Part shown: positions 36,530-44,440 of the stretch, piece by piece
How positions within the stretch are numbered: the stretch's first letter is position 1
Layout: each line of letters starts with the position of its first letter
Assembly: GCA_049115935.1 (NCBI GenBank)
Contig: JAGDZK010000019.1
Span: 20,584 to 84,583 of the forward strand
DNA from: Bermanella sp049115935
GTDB lineage: Bacteria > Pseudomonadota > Gammaproteobacteria > Pseudomonadales > Oceanobacteraceae
DNA: 64,000 nucleotides
Direction of reading: 5' to 3'
The notes under the pieces: generated by a model
The model's input: only the letters and a program-made list of their open reading frames with translations
Told to the model about the DNA's origin: nothing
The model's database searches: none
Program-made: the position numbers and the translations under genes

Positions 36530-36584
36530 GCCAAAGCGCAGCGTAAGTGCACTCACCAACCGTCACTGATTATGTAATAGTCAC

Positions 36585-36986
36585 TTAATCTGGTAGCCCC
36601 TCGAACTCTGGCACTTCCCCTAACGCCTCTTCCCAAACAGCTTTACTGGATGAAAAAATATGCGCTGTAGGTGCCATGGATATTTCAGTGTCCAAGCATC
36701 CTGCGGGCACGACGAGCAAGCCTGGAATCTTAGTACTTGGCAATGCAGAGCCACACAATTTACAAAAGCTTTTGTTATGACGGGTGTTTGCAAGCGTAAA
36801 GGAAGTCACAGCAGCTTCACCCGATAGCCAAACCAATTTAGCTGACTGTGAGAATAGGTTTGCTCCATGAGCCGAACCCGTATCTTTTTGACAATACTGA
36901 CAATGACACAGGTAAAAGCGATCGAAATCACCTTTTACCTCAAATCGCACTGTGCCACACAAACAAGAACCAAAGTGATCAGTCAT
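36585..36986 (-). CDS. GFA/CENP-V domain zinc protein
   Basis: 133 residues, a single GFA domain. The zinc ligands are the Cys in GSCLCGTVRFEV, CHCQYCQKDTGSAHG and FCKLCGSALPS. The family includes glutathione-dependent formaldehyde-activating enzyme, but most members have other or unknown roles. The ATG at 36986 is 32 bases from the cassette site at 37019-37094. It lies at the end of the cassette group on the same strand, yet no site is clear on its far side, so whether it was a cassette is open. Confidence 0.85.
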   Translation of the reverse strand: MTDHFGSCLCGTVRFEVKGDFDRFYLCHCQYCQKDTGSAHGANLFSQSAKLVWLSGEAAVTSFTLANTRHNKSFCKLCGSALPSTKIPGLLVVPAGCLDTEISMAPTAHIFSSSKAVWEEALGEVPEFEGLPD

Positions 36987-37018
36987 TAAAATCCCTACAT
37001 GGTTGATGGATGGAATTT

Positions 37019-37094
37019 ACACGACGCCTGCCAGCAGAGACGAGTGAAACGAGTCCAGCCAGCTTGCTGGCGACACTGACTGGCTTTGTTAGGC
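37019..37094 (-). other. integron attC-like site A (cassette of 37097-37369)
   Basis: On the minus strand it begins GCCTAAC (R'', 37094-37088) just after the stop of the 90-residue gene and ends GTCGTGT (decayed R', 37025-37019), with a long imperfect palindrome between (GCCAGCAAGCTGGC). The core GCCTAAC is the exact complement of GTTAGGC that opens its own cassette in site B. Confidence 0.85.
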
Positions 37095-37096
37095 AA

Positions 37097-37369
37097 TTAC
37101 TTTTTAGTGAATGAATCTCTAATTCCCCAAAATATTGCTACCGGGTGAGTAATAAAAACACTAATCACATGCACCATACTATAAATATATTGGTATTTAG
37201 TCACTTCGGTGAGGACGCCGTGATTACCCAAATAGTACCGACCACCAACAACCTCGCCGCTTAATGCATCACCGCCAAGATATACAGCGATAATAAAGAA
37301 CACAGCGAAATTCATCATACATAGGATGAAAAAATCCTTAGGCGATTTCAAATCTAGCTTAAATTTCAA
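37097..37369 (-). CDS. cassette protein: small membrane protein, 90 aa
   Basis: 90 residues with two membrane helices (about 14-30 and 65-85), no recognised domain. The only workable start is TTG at 37369, 8 bases from the cassette boundary; the next ATG is at residue 18, inside the first helix. No good ribosome site. It fits the usual form of an integron cassette: a single small gene between two core sites. Function unknown. Only this copy is in the window. Confidence 0.65.
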   Translation of the reverse strand: MKFKLDLKSPKDFFILCMMNFAVFFIIAVYLGGDALSGEVVGGRYYLGNHGVLTEVTKYQYIYSMVHVISVFITHPVAIFWGIRDSFTKK

Positions 37370-37376
37370 TAGGGAT

Positions 37377-37433
37377 GCCTAACGCCTGCCAGCAGGGGCG
37401 CAGAATGCGTCCCTCTGGCTGGCTTTGTTACAA
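37377..37433 (-). other. integron attC-like site B (cassette of 37443-37883)
   Basis: 57 bases. On the minus strand R'' is TTGTAAC (37433-37427), R' is GTTAGGC (37383-37377), a full match to GTTRRRY. An imperfect palindrome (CAAAGCCAGCCAGAG ... TGCTGGCAGGC) lies between. R'' is complementary to the TTACAA that starts its cassette in site C. Confidence 0.9.
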
Positions 37434-37442
37434 ATTTCTGCC

Positions 37443-37883
37443 CTATGCATCATCAAACCTGATGCCATGAACTTTGGTTACACCATCTTTGTTAATCAAA
37501 GTTAATTTTACAGCTAGCTTACGATTTTCATATTGCACAACAGTTGTATAAATTGCTTCTGTCTTGTCACTTCCATTAAATGAATTAAAGTGAGTCCAAT
37601 TAACTAATTCTGGTGCTTCATGCGAAGTCATTTGGCCTAGCTTTTTCGTTTGCTCAAGCATTGCGATCCACTGTTTCTCTGGTTGTTGGGAGAAGCCTTC
37701 CTCTGTCATTAGAGATTTAAAGTCCTCAATCTTCCAGCTGTCAATTTGATCCAGTGCTTTCTCAACAAATGGTACAAAGACAAGTTCTTTATCAGGACCA
37801 GTATCACCGTTTGAGTAGGCTATAAGTGCACCCACAGCCAACGTTGAAAAAACACCAGCGAGATATGATAGGAAATACTTCAA
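37443..37883 (-). CDS. cassette protein: exported or anchored protein, 146 aa
   Basis: 146 residues with an N-terminal helix (about 3-22, FLSYLAGVFSTLAVGALIAY) acting as signal or anchor, then a soluble domain of mixed strand and helix (VEKALDQIDSWKIEDFKSL, IYTTVVQYENRKLAVKLTL), perhaps a cystatin-like/NTF2-like fold. The start is TTG at 37883 with AAAGGAG 6 bases upstream; no ATG fits. Not recognised as any named family. Sits between sites B and C. Confidence 0.72.
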   Translation of the reverse strand: MKYFLSYLAGVFSTLAVGALIAYSNGDTGPDKELVFVPFVEKALDQIDSWKIEDFKSLMTEEGFSQQPEKQWIAMLEQTKKLGQMTSHEAPELVNWTHFNSFNGSDKTEAIYTTVVQYENRKLAVKLTLINKDGVTKVHGIRFDDA

Positions 37884-37899
37884 GGTTTACTCCTTTGAC

Positions 37900-37975
37900 T
37901 TGTAACGCCTGCCAGCAGAGGCGAGTGTAACGAGTCCAGCCAGCTTGCTGGCGATACTGACTGGCTTTGTTATGA
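37900..37975 (-). other. integron attC-like site C (cassette of 37970-38431)
   Basis: 76 bases. On the minus strand R'' is TCATAAC (37975-37969), overlapping the stop of the 153-residue gene, and R' is GTTACAA (37906-37900). The palindrome arms GCCAGCAAGCTGGC are almost identical to those of site A. R'' is the exact complement of GTTATGA at 38459-38453, the upstream boundary of this cassette. Confidence 0.9.
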
Positions 37976-38431
37976 CTTTAATTTTATGTACAAATATACA
38001 GAAAATGAACCTATACAGATAATAACTAGCGAAATCATAGATAACTTTTCTATAACTCTAGAGATCAACTTAAATTTGTCTATTGCAGGTTTAGTAGATT
38101 GATATTCATAAACCTCTCCATCATCACCCTGAACCTTTGCACCCAAATATGATGCTAAATCCTTTGCAATCTCAATTTGATTTTTATCATGGTATTTGAA
38201 AATCAGTCGCCCACCAATTAGATGAAACATACATTTATTATCTGAGTTTTCACTTGGCCAATAGAAGCTATCTTCAAAGCATTGCTCAATAACTTCGCCG
38301 GTCTTGGAATTTACTCCGGACACGGTATCGTGAGAGATTCTTGAAACTTCTTCTAGAAGATCGCTGGTAATAGGGTTCTTTTCACTATCACGCCACTCAT
38401 CGGCTAGCGTGATATGGATGTTATAGCCCAT
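37970..38431 (-). CDS. cassette protein: soluble head with C-terminal helix, 153 aa
   Basis: 153 residues from the ATG at 38431. The N-terminus MGYNIHITLADEWRDSEKNP and a domain with FHLIGGRLIFKYHDKNQIEI, then one C-terminal membrane helix (about 130-150) make it a tail-anchored protein. I do not recognise the family, though the MGYxIHIT opening is common among small orphan proteins. Its stop lies within the R'' core of site C. Start is 22 bases from the cassette boundary. Confidence 0.75.
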   Translation of the reverse strand: MGYNIHITLADEWRDSEKNPITSDLLEEVSRISHDTVSGVNSKTGEVIEQCFEDSFYWPSENSDNKCMFHLIGGRLIFKYHDKNQIEIAKDLASYLGAKVQGDDGEVYEYQSTKPAIDKFKLISRVIEKLSMISLVIICIGSFSVYLYIKLKS

Positions 38432-38452
38432 ATTTAAATACCAAGTTTATTG

Positions 38453-38459
38453 TCATAAC
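38453..38459 (-). other. integron core half-site at upstream end of cassette cluster
   Basis: GTTATGA on the minus strand, exactly complementary to TCATAAC of site C. It is the boundary of the first cassette. What precedes it (38460 up) does not show a clear attC or attI, and no integrase gene is found. Confidence 0.6.
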
Positions 38460-38807
38460 ATTTTAATCGTGCGCAAGCGCGTTTTTGCAGTTTTAATACC
38501 GCTCAAAAACAACAAAAAAGCCGAATTAAAACAGTTACTTACCAGAACTTTATCATCAATGATGCCAGTAAAAACGAGCGCGCAAAATAATTTTAAAATA
38601 ACGGGGTCTCGTTATTTCAGCTGTTGTTTTTGCAAGCCTATGAATTTAAAGCATTTATGATTTATTAACTAGGTAAAAACGAGCGTTTTTTTCTGATTTT
38701 TCGAGCAATGAGCTGCTATTTTGACCTAAAATCAAAAATACGCTGTTTATATAAGCAGTACATTTACTGCAAGCAATTTCAGTCAAAATACTGTGTTTAA
38801 ACCGTAT
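38460..38807. other. non-coding region with inverted repeats
   Basis: No convincing gene. It has a perfect 8-base inverted repeat AAATAACG/CGTTATTT (38596-38617) and two direct copies of GTAAAAACGAGCG (about 38562 and 38673). This could be a decayed attI or integrase region, or the remains of further cassettes. Confidence 0.35.
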
Positions 38808-39098
38808 ATCAAATCCTGCCGAGAGTGCTCACCTCGCCCTCAAATTTCACAGACCGATAAAACGAAAAAAGCTCGAACATTTTCATCTTCGAGCTTTTAG
38901 AATTAGTGGCCAAGACGGCTGGAGGGATTCGCTTCGCGTTTTCATATCGCCGCTACCGCATTTTAATATCGCAAACAATTGGAAGACTCATTCAAATCAA
39001 ACCCTGTCGAGGATTCTCGCCCTCCCTCTGAATTTTGCTCGAATCAGAAACGAAAAAGCCCGAGATGGTGTTCATCTCGGGCTTTTAGAATTAGTGGC
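38808..39098. repeat. two 103-base imperfect direct repeats beside tRNA-Ser
   Basis: 38808-38910 and 38996-39098 are alike, both with ATCAAA(T/C)CCTG at the left, then a hairpin-terminator, then CTTTTAGAATTAGTGGC. The right copy ends in the tRNA 3' CCA; the left copy leads into a degraded stretch (GGAGGGATTCGCTTCGCG) that may be a lost tRNA. They indicate an old duplication of the tRNA downstream region. Confidence 0.65.
39053..39086 (-). terminator. rho-independent terminator of tRNA-Ser
   Basis: AGCCCGAGATG, loop GTGTT, CATCTCGGGCT flanked by A and T runs, 9 bases after the tRNA 3' end on the minus strand. A related hairpin AGCTCGAA/TTCGAGCT is at 38870-38895 in the left repeat copy. Confidence 0.9.
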
Positions 39099-39182
39099 GG
39101 TGAGGGAGAGATTCGAACTCTCGATACGTTACCGTATACACACTTTCCAGGCGTGCTCCTTCGGCCACTCGGACACCTCACC
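39095..39182 (-). tRNA. tRNA-Ser (anticodon GGA)
   Basis: 88 bases with CCA encoded. Acceptor GGTGAGG pairs with CCTCACC, discriminator G; the anticodon GGA stands in CACGCCTGGAAAGTGTG; a long variable arm (GTATACGGTAACGTATC) and GAGAGTTCGAATCTCTC as T-arm identify tRNA-Ser reading UCC/UCU. Confidence 0.96.
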
Positions 39183-39345
39183 GCAAAATCAGTTTTTGTT
39201 TTTTTATACTTGAATCAAACCCCAAACAAGTCGCACGCGGTTACTGCGTAACTATGCTCGTGAAATCTCTTCGAGTCGACACTCGGACACCTCACCGCAA
39301 AATCAGTCTTTGTTTTTTTATACTTGAATCAAACCCCAAACAAGT
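39166..39345. repeat. 66-base direct repeat copying tRNA 5' end and promoter
   Basis: 39166-39231 and 39280-39345 are 65/66 identical. Each holds the first 17 bases of tRNA-Ser and about 49 bases upstream. Between them (39232-39279) lies a degraded stretch where the rest of a second tRNA would be. The second copy is thus a truncated tRNA-Ser transcription unit. Confidence 0.9.
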
Positions 39346-39431
39346 GGCAATGCGTTTACGCGCAAAGCTTTAAGGGCGCGTATTATACAAAGCACCCTTT
39401 CAAGTGCAAGTAGTTCCTTGATTTTTAAGCA

Positions 39432-39983
39432 CTATTCCCAATATTTTACGTATTCATCAATACTGCTATTGGGCTTGCTTGGCAGTTTATCAGGGGTGCC
39501 TACATAGATAAAACCGACAATTTCACCTTGCTCTGACAAACCAAAATGCTGTTTAACGGCTTTTGCATGGGCCATATCCCCCGTGCGCCAAATGGAGCCA
39601 TAACCCAATGAGCTGATGGCGACCTGCATATTTTGTATAGACGCCCCTACCGCTAAGATTTGCTCCATGGCGGGCACTTTTGCATTTTCTTGAGGCTCGC
39701 ACACAGCAACAATCATTAAAGGGGCGCGCAGGGGCATGTTTCGGGTTTTTTCTCGTTTATCTTGGGCAACGCTTTGGACATCCAGTGTTGAGGCAAACAG
39801 CTCACCAAGCTCAGCTAAGGCTTTGCCTTGGATCACATGGTAGTACCACGGTTTTAAGCGAGCGTGATCTGGAGCTCTGACAGCACAGGCTAAGATCTGT
39901 TGCAATTCGTCCTGATTGGGTGCTGGTGCCACCAATTTAGGACAAGATACTCGGTTTTGTAGCAGTTGGATGACTGTATTCAC
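39432..39983 (-). CDS. nitroreductase family protein, YdjA-like
   Basis: 183 residues, the YdjA length. RAPDHARLKPWYYHVIQG (about 35-52) is the family FMN site, and GSIWRTGDMAH (about 133) is also typical. A small flavin reductase that uses NAD(P)H on quinone or nitro compounds; physiological substrate unknown. It shares the 40 kb divergent promoter region with the cyclase gene. ATG at 39983 is clear. Confidence 0.88.
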   Translation of the reverse strand: MNTVIQLLQNRVSCPKLVAPAPNQDELQQILACAVRAPDHARLKPWYYHVIQGKALAELGELFASTLDVQSVAQDKREKTRNMPLRAPLMIVAVCEPQENAKVPAMEQILAVGASIQNMQVAISSLGYGSIWRTGDMAHAKAVKQHFGLSEQGEIVGFIYVGTPDKLPSKPNSSIDEYVKYWE

Positions 39984-40128
39984 TAAGTGGCCTTATATCT
40001 TTTTGTTTTTAAGAGGTTATTTTTCGCTATGTCCAGTGTAGATCCTTGCACCCAAGGCTATCTAAGTATTAAATACCGCTCTTATTCTGCACTGTCGCAG
40101 CTGTACCTCAGAATTATCAATTAGATCA

Positions 40129-41511
40129 ATGACTAACACCAGCCAAGAATCATCATCAGCACCTTTATACGAGTTTTACTCTCGCAGCGTAGGCTTTATT
40201 GCTGGTGCCATCACAATCATTTTAGGCACCAAATTGGGTGTTTGGGTTGGCTTTGAAGCTGAAGTGCTTAGCATCTGCGTGTTATACCCGATTATTGCTC
40301 TGCTTATAAGTAAGCGTCTTCCTCAAAATATTGCTCATTTACGCCGCCCTATTTTTATTACTCTAGACGCTACGTTTGTTGGTTGTTTATTGGCCTATAT
40401 GAATTTCGCTGTTGTACCGAGTATTTTATTTTGTGTAATGGTGAATGCTTCTGTCATGTCTATTGGCAGTGTGACTACATGGTTCACCTGTATGATTGGT
40501 GGCGCTTTGGGGGTGTTTGTGGGCACACTAATATTTGGTTTCCAGCCTCATTTTGAAGTTCCTAATGTTCTTAACATTACCTCTGCACTGGGCATGTCTT
40601 TTCATTTGGCGGTTACCTCGTTTTATTCAGGCAAACAAACTAAGCAGCTTGAAAAGCTGCACAGCGAATTAAAAGCTGAGCAAGCCAAACAAAAGAATTT
40701 ATCAAATAAGGTGGCCAAATATATTTCCCCACAAATTTGGGAGTCTATTTTCTCTGGTAGTCGTGAAGTTAAGCTTGAGACTCAGCGTAAGAAGCTGGTT
40801 GTCTTTTTCTCTGACATTCGTGGTTTTACCTCACTATCTGAGCAGCTAGAGTCTGAGGCATTAACGGAACTGTTAAATAACTACTTAACCGAAATGACCA
40901 ACATTGCCCTTAAATATGGCGGTACCATTGATAAGTACATTGGCGACAGCATCATGGTGTTTTTTGGTGACCCTACAACTCAAGGCGCTAAAAAAGACAC
41001 CTTGGCCTGTGTAGCCATGGCCATTGAAATGCGTAAACACATGAAGGTATTAAGGCAAAAATGGCGCGCCCAAGGGGTACAAACACCACTTGAGATTCGC
41101 ATGGGGATCAACACGGGTTATTGCACCGTGGGTAACTTTGGTACTGAATCACGCATGGATTACACCATTATTGGCCGTGAAGTAAACATGGCCAGCCGCT
41201 TAGAAAGCGCCGCTGAAGCAGGTGAGATTTTACTTTCTCATGAAGCGTACGCCTTAATTCAAGATAAAATCATTTGCCGCGAAAAAGGCACCATTACCGC
41301 CAAGGGGTTTTCTCGCCCGGTTCCGGTTTATGAGGCTGTAGACTTTAGGCATAACCTGGCGGCAAAATCCTCTTTTATTGAGCATGAGCTACCTGGGTTT
41401 TCCATGTACATGGATACCAATCGTATTAATAATTACGATCGCGAGAAAATTGCCAAAGCCCTTGAGCTGGCCGCGATTAAGATGAAAAACCAAAACAAAA
41501 TGCAGGGATAA
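40129..41511 (+). CDS. class III adenylate cyclase with MASE2-like membrane domain
   Basis: 460 residues. About six helices fill residues 20-165 (a MASE2-like sensor), followed by a coiled coil (LEKLHSELKAEQAKQKN, about 180-205) and the cyclase domain from 220 to 400. Metal Asp residues are in FFSDIRGFT and YIGDSIMVFFG; the adenine-selecting pair Lys/Asp is in GGTIDKYIG and MDYTIIG; the transition-state Asn and Arg are in NMASRLES. All match an active ATP cyclase. The architecture and length resemble CyaB of Pseudomonas aeruginosa. It overlaps the next gene by one base. Confidence 0.9.
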   Translation: MTNTSQESSSAPLYEFYSRSVGFIAGAITIILGTKLGVWVGFEAEVLSICVLYPIIALLISKRLPQNIAHLRRPIFITLDATFVGCLLAYMNFAVVPSILFCVMVNASVMSIGSVTTWFTCMIGGALGVFVGTLIFGFQPHFEVPNVLNITSALGMSFHLAVTSFYSGKQTKQLEKLHSELKAEQAKQKNLSNKVAKYISPQIWESIFSGSREVKLETQRKKLVVFFSDIRGFTSLSEQLESEALTELLNNYLTEMTNIALKYGGTIDKYIGDSIMVFFGDPTTQGAKKDTLACVAMAIEMRKHMKVLRQKWRAQGVQTPLEIRMGINTGYCTVGNFGTESRMDYTIIGREVNMASRLESAAEAGEILLSHEAYALIQDKIICREKGTITAKGFSRPVPVYEAVDFRHNLAAKSSFIEHELPGFSMYMDTNRINNYDREKIAKALELAAIKMKNQNKMQG

Positions 41512-42134
41512 TGATCGAATCTAAGCCGCCATCAAATACCCTTATTATCAGTATTTTTGCCGGCCTTGGTTTGTGGCTTATTTTGATGCTGGTGGCCCTT
41601 AGCTGGTTTCAAACCCGTTATATTCATGAATTCACCCAACATGAGCCTGCTTTTTTGCAAGCCAGCTTCACCGAGGCTTGGTTTAAAAAATTATTAACGC
41701 ACCTGCCGCCTAAAACCAAAAACGCTCGCCTGATTCAACTTTGGCAACCAGACTGCCTATGCAATCGCTTCGCCCGCCCCCATGCTATTAATGCAATGGA
41801 GCTCACAGACGCTTTAGGCTATGAACATATCACTCTAATACCCAGCAGCTATTCCGATCAACTTGCGTCTTTGCAGGCTCTTAACCCGCAAACCCAATTA
41901 TTGCCCATTGACACAACGCTGTTAGCTAGCTGGCCTGCCAATCCATCCGTGCTTATTGAAGGGGCTTTTAGTCAGCTACTTTACATTGGACCTTTGGGCT
42001 TTGGTGCCTTTTGCAGCCAAGCTAATACCAGTGCCATTGATAGCCAGCTCACCGGTATTGCCTCGCAAACCAGCCGCGCTTTTTACAATCAAATAGGCCA
42101 AGGCTGCTTTTGCCAGTGGCCATCTACGAAATAG
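41511..42134 (+). CDS. thioredoxin-like membrane-anchored protein (DUF6436-like)
   Basis: 207 residues: one N-terminal helix (about 13-35), then a periplasmic domain. LWQPDCLCNRFARPH (about 80-94) carries a CxC in place of the CxxC of thioredoxins. Several Cys follow near the C-terminus (FCSQ, GCFCQW). A redox role is likely but unproved. TAATG overlap with the cyclase stop shows coupling, so it may modulate the cyclase. The family name is inferred from this domain layout. Confidence 0.6.
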   Translation: MIESKPPSNTLIISIFAGLGLWLILMLVALSWFQTRYIHEFTQHEPAFLQASFTEAWFKKLLTHLPPKTKNARLIQLWQPDCLCNRFARPHAINAMELTDALGYEHITLIPSSYSDQLASLQALNPQTQLLPIDTTLLASWPANPSVLIEGAFSQLLYIGPLGFGAFCSQANTSAIDSQLTGIASQTSRAFYNQIGQGCFCQWPSTK

Positions 42135-42202
42135 CGGCTTTTTTCCTATTTACTCGCCAAATTTGAACTAGTCTTAACTCAGACACGTTAAATCTGACAA
42201 TC

Positions 42203-44374
42203 ATGCAGCAATCAGACTACCAAAGCTTGGTTCGTATCGGTCGCAACCTCATCAGCGAGCGAAACATCACTAAGCTATGTGAATTAATCTTAGATGAAGC
42301 ACAGCAACTTTGTGGCGCTGATGGCGGCACCTTATACCTTATCAATAAGCAACCCCCCACCCATTTACAATTTGCCATTGTTCACAACAACAGCTTAAAC
42401 ATTCGGCTGGTGAGTAAGCCCAATGATTCTGTGTTTCCGCCTATTCCATTATATGAAGACGATGGCGATACTAATCAGCATCATGTGGCCGCCTTTACCG
42501 CCCACGCTAAAACACTTATCAATATTGAAGACGCATACGACAATACTCAGTTTGATTTTTCTGGAGCAAAGCAGTTTGACGCGGCAAACAATTATCGCAC
42601 CCAATCTGTTCTTGCTATCCCATTGTTAAACGAGTCCAACCAAATACTGGGCTTACTGCAATTGATCAATGCGCAAAACCCGGACACAGGGGAAATCATC
42701 CCATTCAGCGAAGACGTTGAACCCCTGATCATGTCACTTGCAACATTTGCAGCAAGCGCCATCGAAAACCGCACCATTAGTGATAGCCAAAAAGCACTAT
42801 TAATTGAATTAGCAGCAACTGAAGACACTGAAGAAATCATAGAGCGCATATTAGATGAGGCCATCAACCTTACCCATAGCGAAGGTGGCACCCTATATTT
42901 AACGCAAAGCGACGAAAATGGTGAAACATCAAAATTAAAATTCGAAATTATTAAGAATGATATCCTTGATATAAAAATGGGTGGCAAACACGGTGTCCCT
43001 ATTCCCTTTCCAGCCTTAGAATTATTTGAAGAAGATGGCATCGAAAATAACCATATTGTGGCGGCTTACAGCGCAAACAGTAGGCAAATTGTAAACATAG
43101 ATGACGTATATGATTCAGAAGAGTTTGATTTCTCTGGTGCTCGTAAATTCGACAAGCAAACCAATTATCGTACCCAAAGTGTTTTAACCTTTCCGCTTTT
43201 AAATCATCAACAAGAAGTCATTGGCGTGTTGCAGTTAATTAACGCACGCCTGCCTGATTCAGATAAAAAAGTGCCCTTTTCTGATCGTTATATTCCACTT
43301 CTAAAGGGGCTGGCCCTTTACGCAGCCATTGCCCTTAACAATCAAATATTGGTGCAGGACCTTAAAAATTTACTCGATGCATTTGTGAAAACCATTGCTA
43401 AAGCCATTGATGCAAAAAGTCCGCACACCAGCGGTCACTGCCAGCGGGTTCCATTACTCATGGAGCTAATGGCAGAAGCCGCCTGTAAAGACAGCGAACA
43501 ATACAAAGACTTTAACCTAACTGAAGAAGAGTGGTACGAATTACGGGTAAGTGCTTGGATGCACGATTGCGGCAAACTAGCCACGCCAGATAGTGTGCTA
43601 GAAAAATCCACCAAGCTACATAAGATGCGTGACGGCATTGAACTTATCGAAGCTCGTTTTAATTGCTTAAAACACAAACTAGAAATTGATTATTTACAAT
43701 CCTGCATTCAAAACCCAAACGATGCTGAGTCATTTAAGCAAGAGTTTACAAAACAACTAACTGATTTACAGTCCGATTTAGAGTTCGTGCGCACCAGTAA
43801 TAAAGGTGGCGAATTCATGAGCGACGAATCAAAAGAAAAAATAAACCTGATCGCCAAACGTCAATGGCCAGATATTAATGGCACCATGCAACCTATGCTC
43901 AATGACGAGGAGATTTATAACTTATGCATTGAGCGTGGCACACTTACCGCAGAAGAAAGACAAATTATCAATAATCACATGACAGTGACCATTGATATGC
44001 TTGAAGGGTTACCCTTCCCTAAACAGTTGAAACGGGTACCAGAATACGCTGGCGGTCATCATGAAAAAATGAATGGTACCGGCTTTCCTCGTGGCTTAAC
44101 CCGCGATCAAATGTCCATACCGGCACGCATGATGGCCATAGCCGATATTTTTGAAGCCTTAACCGCAAAAGATCGGCCTTATAAAGACCCAATGAAAATC
44201 AGCCTATCATTGAATATCATGCATAGAATGGTGGATGACGAGCACATAGACCCAGATTTATATGAGCTATTTGTAAAGTCTCGTGTATGGGAAAAATACG
44301 CGAAGCGGGTACTCAGCCCAGACCAAATTGACGTTGATGACATAACCCCGTACTTGCTAAACAAAGCCTCTTGA
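42203..44374 (+). CDS. double GAF domain HD-GYP-type phosphohydrolase
   Basis: 723 residues. Two GAF domains (about 10-195 and 205-395) share the sequence VxxxDAY...FDFSGA..FD...NYRTQSVL and so are a duplication; this pattern resembles the cyclic-nucleotide GAF of cyanobacterial cyclases. The HD part follows: HTSGHCQRV (407), HDCGKLATP (453), an insert of about 130, and HHEKMNGTGFPRGL (617), where HD-GYP proteins have HHExxDGxGYP. The altered GYP leaves activity on cyclic di-GMP uncertain. It lies 68 bases after the thioredoxin-like gene. A terminator follows. Confidence 0.85.
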   Translation: MQQSDYQSLVRIGRNLISERNITKLCELILDEAQQLCGADGGTLYLINKQPPTHLQFAIVHNNSLNIRLVSKPNDSVFPPIPLYEDDGDTNQHHVAAFTAHAKTLINIEDAYDNTQFDFSGAKQFDAANNYRTQSVLAIPLLNESNQILGLLQLINAQNPDTGEIIPFSEDVEPLIMSLATFAASAIENRTISDSQKALLIELAATEDTEEIIERILDEAINLTHSEGGTLYLTQSDENGETSKLKFEIIKNDILDIKMGGKHGVPIPFPALELFEEDGIENNHIVAAYSANSRQIVNIDDVYDSEEFDFSGARKFDKQTNYRTQSVLTFPLLNHQQEVIGVLQLINARLPDSDKKVPFSDRYIPLLKGLALYAAIALNNQILVQDLKNLLDAFVKTIAKAIDAKSPHTSGHCQRVPLLMELMAEAACKDSEQYKDFNLTEEEWYELRVSAWMHDCGKLATPDSVLEKSTKLHKMRDGIELIEARFNCLKHKLEIDYLQSCIQNPNDAESFKQEFTKQLTDLQSDLEFVRTSNKGGEFMSDESKEKINLIAKRQWPDINGTMQPMLNDEEIYNLCIERGTLTAEERQIINNHMTVTIDMLEGLPFPKQLKRVPEYAGGHHEKMNGTGFPRGLTRDQMSIPARMMAIADIFEALTAKDRPYKDPMKISLSLNIMHRMVDDEHIDPDLYELFVKSRVWEKYAKRVLSPDQIDVDDITPYLLNKAS

Positions 44375-44398
44375 TTTGGCCACTACATCTCTAGACAC

Positions 44399-44433
44399 AA
44401 AAATGCCAAGCAGTAGCTTGGCATTTTTTATTT
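44399..44433. terminator. rho-independent terminator
   Basis: AAAAATGCCAAGC, loop AGTA, GCTTGGCATTTTTT. It ends the signalling genes on the plus strand and, from the other side, the convergent methyltransferase gene. Confidence 0.93.
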
Positions 44434-44440
44434 TACAAAC

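Noticed and set aside
38469..38660. 63-codon open frame on plus strand near cassette cluster
   Set aside because: No ribosome site, runs through inverted repeats, composition not protein-like.
36500..39000. Integrase or transposase gene
   Set aside because: None of the frames here shows tyrosine recombinase or transposase motifs, so the cassette cluster is called integrase-free within this window.
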